Source: Chryseobacterium sp. ERMR1:04 (GTDB lineage Bacteria > Bacteroidota > Bacteroidia > Flavobacteriales > Weeksellaceae). Taken from it: a stretch of 64,000 bases of DNA. This document shows, piece by piece, positions 18,068-25,989 of this stretch. The DNA lies in the NCBI RefSeq assembly GCF_001297705.1, contig NZ_LIRF01000005.1, forward strand, positions 310,001 through 374,000, written 5' to 3'. The notes under the pieces are model-generated. The model was not told the origin of the DNA, searched no databases, and saw nothing but the letters and a program-made list of their open reading frames with translations. The position numbers and the translations under genes were made by a program. Numbering within the stretch: the first letter of the stretch is position 1; the number at the start of each line of letters is the position of its first letter.

Positions 18068-18593
18068 ATAATTAACTTTTAAATAATCTTCGAAATTAAC
18101 GAAAGTGGATAATAATCGGGGTAGATTAAGTAATAAAGTTTTTGAAAAAAAAATTGGTTGAGTGTAGGTCATTCTCTACGCTTCAACAAAGTCTTTAAAA
18201 TTCCAAAATGCGGACATAATTTTTCATCTTTTTCTTCGATTCTCACCTCTTGCTACGCTCGAAATACTAGATTTTTAATTTTTGGGATCTATTTTTTTTG
18301 CTGAATGAACTTTTTTTGAAGTGAATTTGTAAAATAATGTGGTACCTCGGTGAGAATAACTCTCCATAATGTGTATTTTTATTAAGTCAAATTATGGTGA
18401 ATAATATTCTGATATTCATATAGTTTTATGGTTGATTTGATGGATATGTCAAATAATTGATTATTCATCAAATACCGTTTATATTAATGGAATGTTAACT
18501 AATAAAAATAATTAATTATTTTTTCGAAAATAATATAAACATATTGTAATTAATCATATCTTAGTGATGTATTAATTAAATAAATATACACTC
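18068..18593. other. Gene-free AT-rich region upstream of the bacteriocin-like gene
   Basis: No supported gene lies in these 526 bases. The last 150 bases are extremely AT-rich and presumably carry the promoter of the peptide gene at 18594, but no exact TAnnTTTG box was identified. Confidence 0.35.
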
Positions 18594-18878
18594 ATGAAAA
18601 ACTTAAAAAAACTAAACAGAAACGAGTTAAAAACAATTACAGGTGACGGATTACTTGACAACATCGGTGGATTAATCGGTGGTCTAGGTGGTGTAGTAGG
18701 TGGCGTTGTAGGTGGCGTTGGTGGTGTTGTAGGCGGCGTTGTAGGTGGCGTTGGCGGTGTAGTAGGTGGCGTTGTAGGCGGCTTAGGTGGCGTTGTAAGC
18801 GGTGCTTTATGCCAAACACAATGTGTACTTAACGGTGTAATACACATTCAACTTCTTGCATGCGGATCTACTTGTTAA
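18594..18878 (+). CDS. Bacteriocin-like precursor with Gly/Val repeat
   Basis: The 94-residue product has three parts. Residues 1-18 (MKNLKKLNRNELKTITGD) look like the leader of bacteriocin-like peptides in Chryseobacterium, though a canonical GG cleavage pair is replaced by GD. Residues 24-72 are almost only Gly, Val, Leu and Ile in 11-residue units of the form GGVGGVVGGVV, a glycine-zipper pattern suited to membrane insertion or tight helix packing. Residues 73-94 carry four Cys (CQTQC ... ACGSTC), which could form disulfides. No dedicated transporter, immunity or modification gene is adjacent. Its own terminator follows 24 bases after the stop. Function as a toxin is inferred. Confidence 0.8.
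   Translation: MKNLKKLNRNELKTITGDGLLDNIGGLIGGLGGVVGGVVGGVGGVVGGVVGGVGGVVGGVVGGLGGVVSGALCQTQCVLNGVIHIQLLACGSTC
18684..18809 (+). repeat. 33-bp coding tandem repeat
   Basis: Nearly four in-frame units of 33 bases encode LGGVVGGVVGG, VGGVVGGVVGG twice, then the diverging LGGVVSGAL. The units differ at silent third positions, which suggests selection on the peptide rather than a very recent expansion. Confidence 0.85.
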
Positions 18879-18901
18879 GATAAATCTGTATTATAAGGTA
18901 T

Positions 18902-18927
18902 ACCGCTCTTTTAAGAGCGGTTTTTTT
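18902..18927 (+). terminator. Terminator of the bacteriocin-like gene
   Basis: ACCGCTCTT (18902-18910) pairs with AAGAGCGGT (18913-18921) and is followed by a run of seven further T residues, a textbook intrinsic terminator. Confidence 0.9.
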
Positions 18928-19104
18928 ATGGATTTATACTTCATTATTAATCATATTGTAGAGCTGAAGAATTCAATACTTCAAATGATTTATTGAGTAC
19001 TTTGGCGTTTTCGTTAATTTTTAAAAGAACCAGATTATCTCAAAGTAAATTCAATAGATTTAAACTAAAAATAGAGGAGTTGGATGCGTATTTGAATCAC
19101 CTTA

Positions 19105-19668
19105 TTAATGATTACTGATCTCAGAATTAATTACCGTCACGGGTTTATACAAATGTGTTCTTAATTTTCTAATCGGAAGATAGGTAAATAGCACAGAAAG
19201 TAAGCCTGCAAGAACCCCAACAAGTATTGCCATTTCCAAAGCATCCAATTTATGATACTTGGATAAACTTAATTGCCCAAGCAACAAAAAGCATAGAACC
19301 AATAAACCGGTAATAATACCATGTAAAATACTCAGTTTGGTCATCAGCTTTTTGATATTTAGCTTTTCATCAACCATAAATTCAATAGCTCCCTGTTCAG
19401 AGGCATCGGTTACTCTTTTAATAATATCAATCGTAAGAACGACTGGTAGAAATATAGCCATCGGTAAGGTGAGCCGGGCCAGACATTGTGTTCCTGCAAA
19501 GAAGTGAGTGTAGCCCAACTCATTAAAACTTGCATAAGCAATAATAAAATTAAAAAACACATTGGGAAGAACATAATAAATCATTCGCTTTCTTAAAAAA
19601 CGATTAAGCGTAGTTTTCTTTATTTTTTTAATTTTCTTAGTTCGGGCAGACTTCATGGTTAATTTCAT
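19105..19668 (-). CDS. Four-helix membrane protein at the end of the lipid cluster
   Basis: The 187-residue protein has a very basic N-terminus (residues 1-28, rich in Lys/Arg) and about four membrane segments (near 32-50, 65-85, 113-132, 145-165). I do not recognise a family. Its start overlaps the stop of the upstream acyltransferase gene by 4 bases, so translation is probably coupled and the protein belongs to the cluster. A role in membrane delivery of the lipid product, or in holding the acyltransferases at the membrane, is possible but not shown. Confidence 0.75.
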   Translation of the reverse strand: MKLTMKSARTKKIKKIKKTTLNRFLRKRMIYYVLPNVFFNFIIAYASFNELGYTHFFAGTQCLARLTLPMAIFLPVVLTIDIIKRVTDASEQGAIEFMVDEKLNIKKLMTKLSILHGIITGLLVLCFLLLGQLSLSKYHKLDALEMAILVGVLAGLLSVLFTYLPIRKLRTHLYKPVTVINSEISNH

Positions 19669-20918
19669 AGGGATGAGGTCAATAATTCAATGGCTTTATC
19701 TTTAATTTTAGCAGCTTCTTCTTTTGGAAGAAAACTTTCATTAGACACGAACATAAAATCCATTTCCTGATTATAGGTTGTTGCCACCAAGGTATTCGAG
19801 TTCAACCATGGAAATGCTACCGTTGGACTAAAGATTGTTTCCAGTTTAAAATTTCTATATTTACGTTGAATATCAATTTTCCCCATATTAGACAACGTAA
19901 TATCGTGTCCTCCTTTGCTGGCATTTAACATAGAGACCATGCGTTCAACAACCGGATGCATATGTTCACCCATCCAGAGAAGTTCTCTGGCTTCCATTTT
20001 TTCTATTTTTTGTACAAGATCTTTTTTGATATGTTTGGAATTTTCCAATATATCTGCATTGCCTTTTTTTAACGAGAGCTCAACAGTGGGAGCAAAGGCA
20101 AATATATGGTCTTGCTTAATTTCCGGAATAAAATGTCGAACATCCACAGGGCTTATTACTTTACCCTTAGCAGAACTGCCTTGTATCTCTTGGAAGGCCT
20201 TCATGAAAGCTGTAGACAATAAAGAATGTACAGAAATTTCATGAGTCTTACATTTTCCGGTGATATGTTTTGTTATTTGAGAATCTAGCTTCCAGTGTAT
20301 GACATAGTTATTTCGGTGACTTATTTTTTTACTTCTTCGTTGCATAAGAAAGAAGCCTTTCGCTAGGAGGAGATAAAAATTAGCTTTGCGCTTCTTTTTT
20401 TTCAAATTGAAATCCTGAGGAAGAAAATCATTAACTGAATTAAATATCTGGTAAGGACTAAGTTCGTAACAAGGATCATCCAATAGAAAAAGGAGTTCTT
20501 TCATCAAGGCTACAAGAGAGGTCCCGTCACAGATACAGTGAGGGATTACCCAAAGAATTTCGGAGGTCTCTTCTCCGCGAATCCATACCACTTTTGCCAA
20601 TGGTTTTTTATCATCATCAAACAGAGAATACCATTCATTCTTTGATTCCTGCAACCAATCGTCGTCTGTTTTTCGGTTCACCACATAGAATGGAATAGGC
20701 TCTATTTCTTTTTCTTCAACAAAAAAAGGATATTTTTCTGTAGTATTATCTATTTTCACCCGCAGTAAAGGGTGTTTCTTTTGAATTTTGGATAAAGCAG
20801 ACCTTAAATCTCCCTTATCAATACGGCCTTTAATCCTTGCCGTAAAAACACAGTTAACCGGAGTTTCAGAATTTACATACATAATTCTTTCCACCATCAT
20901 TAATTTTCTTTTCATCAT
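19665..20918 (-). CDS. Condensation/PapA-like acyltransferase
   Basis: The 417-residue protein belongs to the condensation-domain superfamily (chloramphenicol-acetyltransferase fold), like PapA-type and wax-ester-type acyltransferases. The active site reads PHCICDG at 126-132, retaining the catalytic second His (127) and Asp131 of HHxxxDG. The late structural motif is represented by DITLSNMGKI (about 340-350). It is a paralogue of the protein encoded immediately upstream, sharing the WLQESK/WLEESK segment and the RGEETSE/KGEETSE motif. It would move an acyl group onto a hydroxyl, here perhaps a sugar or the chain itself. It overlaps both neighbours by 4 bases. Confidence 0.8.
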   Translation of the reverse strand: MMKRKLMMVERIMYVNSETPVNCVFTARIKGRIDKGDLRSALSKIQKKHPLLRVKIDNTTEKYPFFVEEKEIEPIPFYVVNRKTDDDWLQESKNEWYSLFDDDKKPLAKVVWIRGEETSEILWVIPHCICDGTSLVALMKELLFLLDDPCYELSPYQIFNSVNDFLPQDFNLKKKKRKANFYLLLAKGFFLMQRRSKKISHRNNYVIHWKLDSQITKHITGKCKTHEISVHSLLSTAFMKAFQEIQGSSAKGKVISPVDVRHFIPEIKQDHIFAFAPTVELSLKKGNADILENSKHIKKDLVQKIEKMEARELLWMGEHMHPVVERMVSMLNASKGGHDITLSNMGKIDIQRKYRNFKLETIFSPTVAFPWLNSNTLVATTYNQEMDFMFVSNESFLPKEEAAKIKDKAIELLTSSL

Positions 20919-22183
20919 GATACTGCCAGATATTCAATTTGTTTTTTAATCGTCTTAATCACTTCATCACGAATAGCCAAGGCATCCACATAAGGTAAAT
21001 AGCCTTCACTTCCCATGAACGCAAAATCCATCTCTCCCCGAAAAGTTGAGGCTACCATGGTCGTCGTATTTCCCAAAGGACCAATAACCGAAGGACTGAA
21101 AACATTTTCTAAGGTAAATTCTTTGTATTGATGAGGGATTTGAATGCGTCCTAAATTAGAAAACATACAATCATTAGAAGATTTACCATGCTTTAACAGT
21201 TTGGTGAAATTCTTCAAAGCATCATGCGCAGATTCCATCACCATCATGGTAATGTATGGATTGAGTTTAGCGGTTTTTCGCTCCACCGAAGCTTGTATCA
21301 AACGCAGGTTTTCCGAAAAGTTCATTTTTTGATTGGCGGAAACCACGATCATTAATCCAAAAGCAAAAATATGATCATCTTTGATCTGATTCGCAAAACG
21401 CCTGATATCTACGGGGCATGAAACTTTGTTGAATGCCTTTTCACCCCTTACTTTTTTAAATACCTGAAGAACGGTTGCGCTCAGAAATGTATTCACCGTG
21501 ATTTGCTGAGATTTGCAATAAGAAATTAATTCCTTGCTCGTATCCTTATCCAGCTTCCAGTGAACTAAATAATCACTTTGCCTGTCAACCGCTTTTTTTC
21601 CGACAGGAATAAATTTAATAGCAGTTGCAGCCAATCTGCCAATAAATTTAGCTTTTAGTTGCTGTCTACGATTGGCTAAAATTTCAGAGGGAACAACATC
21701 CTGAATTCCTAATATTGGATTTTCTAATCCGATTTCGGCAGATGGATTGTCCAACAGTTGCAAAAATTCATATAATAAAGTCATAGCAGAACCACCATCG
21801 CATAAACAATGATGGAACACAAACATCATCTCTGAAGTTTCCTCTCCTTTGATCCAGACAAATCGCATAAGGCCATTTTCTTTATAATTGAAGGTCTTAT
21901 GCCACTCTTTTTTAGATTCTTCCAGCCAATCGATGTCACTCTTTTGGGCTAAAATTCGGATAGGAATTTTTATTTTTTCTGAAACTTCAAACCAAGGGAT
22001 ATCCTTTTCATCATGCTTAATGATGGCTTTTAGCCAAGGATGTTTTGCTTGAAGTTGATCTAAAGCATGTTGAATATCTTTCAGGCTAAACGTGCCCTTT
22101 AATCTGAACGGTATTACGGTATTAAAAGGTTCAGTTCCGTCACCTAATAACATGCGTTCTCCAAATAACAATCTTCTTTTCAT
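20915..22183 (-). CDS. Condensation/PapA-like acyltransferase
   Basis: The 422-residue paralogue of the downstream gene product has a complete HHCLCDG motif at 124-130 and the DCMFSNLGRI structural segment (about 345-355). No adenylation or carrier domain is attached, so it is a free-standing acyltransferase like PapA5 rather than part of an NRPS. It starts a three-gene unit separated from the glycosyltransferase gene by 332 bases containing a strong hairpin. Two related acyltransferases in a row suggest that the product carries two acyl groups, or that they use different acyl donors. Confidence 0.82.
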   Translation of the reverse strand: MKRRLLFGERMLLGDGTEPFNTVIPFRLKGTFSLKDIQHALDQLQAKHPWLKAIIKHDEKDIPWFEVSEKIKIPIRILAQKSDIDWLEESKKEWHKTFNYKENGLMRFVWIKGEETSEMMFVFHHCLCDGGSAMTLLYEFLQLLDNPSAEIGLENPILGIQDVVPSEILANRRQQLKAKFIGRLAATAIKFIPVGKKAVDRQSDYLVHWKLDKDTSKELISYCKSQQITVNTFLSATVLQVFKKVRGEKAFNKVSCPVDIRRFANQIKDDHIFAFGLMIVVSANQKMNFSENLRLIQASVERKTAKLNPYITMMVMESAHDALKNFTKLLKHGKSSNDCMFSNLGRIQIPHQYKEFTLENVFSPSVIGPLGNTTTMVASTFRGEMDFAFMGSEGYLPYVDALAIRDEVIKTIKKQIEYLAVS

Positions 22184-22515
22184 ATGCAGTTATTTATTGT
22201 TTTTTTTTGATTGTCCTTACTATTGTTTAACATTAATTTTAACGCAAAATCTGCATTTTTTTTCTTACCGTTTTATTTTTTGCAAGCGCGTTTTGCTTAG
22301 CAAAAAACCATAGACTTTTCTGTATTATTTTAAGTTTTGGCTAAAGCCGATTGGTTTTCTATTTTTATTTGAACGGTTAAAACCCGTTTCTATTGATAAA
22401 GACTCTATAAACCATGTCAAGGTTCAAAACCTTGACATGGTTTTACAAATAAAAGGTAGTTAAATATAATCGCCTATCATCCTTATTGGTTTTTATCTAC
22501 AAAGTCATTATAGAC
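22184..22515. other. Intergenic region between the two halves of the lipid cluster
   Basis: No gene is seen. It contains the hairpin at 22409-22443 and presumably a promoter for the acyltransferase genes, though no clear minus-strand TAnnTTTG box was found. Confidence 0.4.
22409..22443 (-). terminator. Strong hairpin after the glycosyltransferase gene
   Basis: A 16-bp perfect stem (AAACCATGTCAAGGTT at 22409-22424 and its complement at 22428-22443) has a CAA loop. It lies 73 bases beyond the glycosyltransferase stop and could end or attenuate the synthase operon before the acyltransferase genes. The motif CAAGGTT...AACCTTG also resembles dispersed Bacteroidota intergenic repeats. Confidence 0.65.
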
Positions 22516-24912
22516 TTATGCAGGAACTAAAGTTGATTGTTCTACAGAATTTTCCAATAATTCTACGGCACGATCGTTTCCTCCAGCGTTGATTAAACTC
22601 GATTGAACTTCCTTCGCTGCATTTCTGTACGTCGGGTTTTCCAAGAGCTCAAAAACAGTTTGGCGAAGTGCTTCTACGCGCAATCTTTTATATCGGATGC
22701 TGATTCCGCAACCTGCTTTTTCAATTAATTTAGCAATATGAAAATGGTCGTAAGCAATTGGTGTGATCAACATGGGTAATCCATTGGTAAACGTATCATT
22801 CACGGTATTAAATCCACCATGACAAATCACAGCATCCATGTGAGGCATCAAGGCAGATTGAGGAACAAAGCCACTCACGATAAAGTTAGAAGGCCATTCC
22901 TCGAAAATTTCCGGTGGAGTAGCGGCAATTATCGTTAAGGGCTGATCTGCAAATGCAGCGATTACTTTTTCAAAAAATGCTTTTCGAATATCTACTAAAA
23001 GAGTTCCTAATGAAACGAATATTTTTGGTGTTGTGGATGCGTTTAGTTTGTCCCAATCAAAAGGTGCCGGATTTGGGCGACCTTTTACCGGACCCACAAA
23101 TTGCATGTGTGATGGAACTTCTTCAAAATCAGCAAATTTTTGTGACGTAAAAACCAAGTTTAATTCATGCGAATGAATAAAAATACCTTCATCTTCAATT
23201 CCGACTTCTTTTTGAAGTTCCTTGATTAAATTCTGCTGCCATTCAAAAATTTTAGGAGCGCTATTCGCAGTATCTCCCATCACATCGGGTGGAACAGGCG
23301 TTGTTGTTACACACGGAATATTATTTTTATGAGCAAACAATGCTCCCCCAAAAGTGATACAGTCGTTCACAATAACATCGGGTTGCCAGTCTTTTGTAAG
23401 CGTTTCCAATCCGGGCATCATCATTTTAGCAAAAGGAACATAGGTTTCTTCTAAAGCTAATTTCATCACCTCAGGTCCTGAACATGCAGGTCCGTCATCT
23501 TGTCTTTTTAAAATCCTTTTAATTTCATCCTGATACGGAATCAAATCTTCTTCGGGATAAAAATAACTTCCGCCTTCAGGAATATGTTTGTTATCTAAAG
23601 GGGTAATTCCGAACCATTTTACTTCATGTCCACGGGCAATTAAACTCGCACCTACACTCAATGTCGGGCTGATGTGTCCAAAAAATGGGGGAACTACAAA
23701 TAAAAATTTAGACTTAGATTTTTCCATATTAGAAGTTGGAATAGCATTTTCAAGGAAATTGGCTGCTGTTGCGCTTCCACCGGCTTCAATGAAAGATTCA
23801 CGAATGGTTTCGGCAGCTTTTTTATATTCAGGATTCGTTAAAATATTTTGTACGGCTTCGTTTAAATGATGCGCTTTAAATCGATTAAAATTAAGACGTT
23901 CACCTGCTCCTGTACGCACAACACGGCCCGCAACATGCGACTGGTCATACGCAATCGGAATCACGACCAAAGGCAAACCGTTTGATAATGCTTCGGAAAC
24001 CGTATTATGACCGCCGTGAGAGACAACGCCGTCTAAATGCGGAAGTAAATCCAATTGAGGAACTTGTTGATACACCATGAAATTCTCCGGCCATTGCTCA
24101 AAAAGTTGAGGATCTGAAACCACCACAACCGTTAAGTTTTCATCTTTGAAAGCATCAACAACCTTTTGGAAAAATGCTTTTTTGTGTTCGTGGTCGAAAG
24201 TGGTGCCAATGCTTACCAGAATTTTCTTTCTTGGATTGCTGTTGAATTTTTCCCAGTCAAATTCACAAGAAATACGACGTTCCGTAAGAACCGGACCTGT
24301 AAATTGATAATTGGAAGTCAGATCCATTTCACCAAAGAAATACCTTGATGTTAACACCAATGTCAATAAATCTGAACAATCTAAAGCTCGGTTTTCTTCA
24401 ACACCTAATTCCTGTTGTAACGCGATAATTTGCTTTTCTTCCCATTCATGAACTTTAGGAAGTTCGCTCATAATTTTAATGGCAGCGGGAGCGGTAACCG
24501 TCGTAGCGTAAGGCAAGCCTAGTTTTTTCGCAGCAATAGAAGCCGCAAATAACTGATGGTCTCCAATCACTAAATCGGGTTGGTATTCTTTTAATAATGG
24601 AATAATCCCATTGTAAGTATGTCTGTTCAAAGGAATCAAAACATCTTCGTAAAGGAATTTAATGCTGTCGATTCCGTAAACTACTTTTTTAGAAATGATA
24701 TCAAGATAGTTTTCACTGTCTTTTTTCTCTTCGTCGGTTTGATCATATTGAATGAGTAGCAATTCTCCTCCTTCGGGAAGTTTGCTGATTAGATTTTTAT
24801 CAAGACTGATCCAAGCCACCTCGTGTCCTCTTTCTAGAAGAGTAGCGCCGATGCTTAGGGTTGGGTTCACATGACCAGTCAGTGGTGGAACTATAAATAC
24901 AAATTTAGCCAT
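22516..24912 (-). CDS. Double MGT-family glycosyltransferase
   Basis: The 798-residue protein is two complete GT-B fold glycosyltransferases of the macrolide/UDP-glycosyltransferase type joined head to tail. Copy 1 spans about 1-390 and copy 2 about 398-790. Each begins with the same motif (FVFIVPPLTGHVNPTLSIGA and FLFVVPPFFGHISPTLSVGA) and each has the sugar-nucleotide signature (HGGHNTVSEA near 297, CHGGFNTVND near 697). A Met at 396 starts the second copy, consistent with fusion of two ancestral genes. The first copy's acceptor His in the N-terminal GH is present in both. It overlaps the hydrolase gene by 8 bases. It likely adds one or two sugars to the polyketide chain. Confidence 0.85.
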   Translation of the reverse strand: MAKFVFIVPPLTGHVNPTLSIGATLLERGHEVAWISLDKNLISKLPEGGELLLIQYDQTDEEKKDSENYLDIISKKVVYGIDSIKFLYEDVLIPLNRHTYNGIIPLLKEYQPDLVIGDHQLFAASIAAKKLGLPYATTVTAPAAIKIMSELPKVHEWEEKQIIALQQELGVEENRALDCSDLLTLVLTSRYFFGEMDLTSNYQFTGPVLTERRISCEFDWEKFNSNPRKKILVSIGTTFDHEHKKAFFQKVVDAFKDENLTVVVVSDPQLFEQWPENFMVYQQVPQLDLLPHLDGVVSHGGHNTVSEALSNGLPLVVIPIAYDQSHVAGRVVRTGAGERLNFNRFKAHHLNEAVQNILTNPEYKKAAETIRESFIEAGGSATAANFLENAIPTSNMEKSKSKFLFVVPPFFGHISPTLSVGASLIARGHEVKWFGITPLDNKHIPEGGSYFYPEEDLIPYQDEIKRILKRQDDGPACSGPEVMKLALEETYVPFAKMMMPGLETLTKDWQPDVIVNDCITFGGALFAHKNNIPCVTTTPVPPDVMGDTANSAPKIFEWQQNLIKELQKEVGIEDEGIFIHSHELNLVFTSQKFADFEEVPSHMQFVGPVKGRPNPAPFDWDKLNASTTPKIFVSLGTLLVDIRKAFFEKVIAAFADQPLTIIAATPPEIFEEWPSNFIVSGFVPQSALMPHMDAVICHGGFNTVNDTFTNGLPMLITPIAYDHFHIAKLIEKAGCGISIRYKRLRVEALRQTVFELLENPTYRNAAKEVQSSLINAGGNDRAVELLENSVEQSTLVPA

Positions 24913-25699
24913 GGTTTTGTGTTAAATGTGTTGATAATGATTGAGATAAAAAATGGACAATCGTTTCGGCAATCAATGCAGGTTCCTGAATTGGGATGTT
25001 GTGATCTCCGGGAATTAATTCTAATTCAGCTTGCTTGATCTGTGCATTCAGAGATTCTCCTGTAGGTCTGCAATTTGAATCTGAACCGTACAATAATAAG
25101 GTTGAGGTTTCCAGTTGAGACAGGTTCACTTCAGTAAGAAAATGCTTTTCCTTAATCATATCTGCTTTGATACTGGTTTGATTAAACAAGAACTCATACA
25201 TGCGATGGTTTTTTTCCATCTGCCTTTTCCCCATTTGCACTTTGGTGGTATCTGTAAAATTGGCGACATAATGCTCCAGAAACTCTTTGCTGTATTCATC
25301 AATGATATTTCTGGCTTTTTCGTCCTGAGGATCGGGCGCTTCGATAACCACTAATTGCTCAACGCGGTTGGGTGCTTTCAGAGCGGTTTTCAAGGCAATA
25401 AGACCTCCAAAACTGTAGCCGACAAGATGTGCTTTTTCAATATGTAAAATATCCATTAAAGCCAAGACATCGGAAGACATATTTTCCAAATCATAACCGT
25501 CTGTAAAACGTTCGCTCATGCCATGACTTTTTAAATCATACATCACAACGTGGAAGTGTTTTGCGAGAATCGGAGCAATATTAAAATAATAAATAGAAAG
25601 GTTGCTGAACATACCGTGAATCATTACCACGGTTTGTTCAGCTCCTTTGTTGAGTTCCTGAATGTGAACTTTCTTATTGTCAACAGTAATTATTGGCAT
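24905..25699 (-). CDS. Alpha/beta hydrolase, probable cluster thioesterase
   Basis: This 264-residue alpha/beta hydrolase has the oxyanion region MIHGMF near 27-31, the nucleophile elbow GYSFGG with Ser96, and a C-terminal GDHNIP supplying the catalytic His. Located between the free ACP gene (10-base overlap) and the glycosyltransferase gene (8-base overlap), it is a reasonable candidate to release the finished chain from the carrier protein, since neither synthase carries a thioesterase domain. The alternative is trimming or transfer of an acyl group. Confidence 0.8.
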   Translation of the reverse strand: MPIITVDNKKVHIQELNKGAEQTVVMIHGMFSNLSIYYFNIAPILAKHFHVVMYDLKSHGMSERFTDGYDLENMSSDVLALMDILHIEKAHLVGYSFGGLIALKTALKAPNRVEQLVVIEAPDPQDEKARNIIDEYSKEFLEHYVANFTDTTKVQMGKRQMEKNHRMYEFLFNQTSIKADMIKEKHFLTEVNLSQLETSTLLLYGSDSNCRPTGESLNAQIKQAELELIPGDHNIPIQEPALIAETIVHFLSQSLSTHLTQNHG

Positions 25700-25989
25700 T
25701 CGTAGATATAATTAATAATCATACTTAAATCAAGGTTAATCAACTCGTCCAGATCCATTGAAGACAGCCATCCCGTGAAATCGATTTGCTCTCCAAAATG
25801 CGCTTTGATCTTCTCCGAAAAAGAAACAATTTCAATACTGTCCATTTCCAGATCTTTGGTGAAAGAACTCTCCGGTGTGATGTCCATTTCCTCTACAAAT
25901 TCTTCACCGATAACTTCTGTGATAAAACCTTTTAACAGTGTGAATAATTCTTCGTGATTTAATTTTAGTGTTGTGTTTATAGTGTCCAT
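25690..25989 (-). CDS. Stand-alone acyl carrier protein
   Basis: This 99-residue acidic helical protein has the phosphopantetheine attachment motif DLEMDSIEI with Ser51, and a length and helix pattern typical of ACPs. It is embedded in the operon, overlapping the upstream synthase by 13 bases and the downstream hydrolase by 10 bases. It may load a starter unit, accept the chain from the synthase, or present acyl groups to the acyltransferases. The phosphopantetheinyl transferase domain at the end of the adjacent synthase could activate it. Confidence 0.88.
   Translation of the reverse strand: MDTINTTLKLNHEELFTLLKGFITEVIGEEFVEEMDITPESSFTKDLEMDSIEIVSFSEKIKAHFGEQIDFTGWLSSMDLDELINLDLSMIINYIYECQ

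Noticed and set aside
18572..18847. Minus-strand frame rich in Pro and Thr repeats opposite the Gly/Val peptide gene
   Set aside because: It is the antisense reading of the 33-bp glycine repeat; the plus-strand frame has a leader, Cys tail and terminator, the minus one has none.
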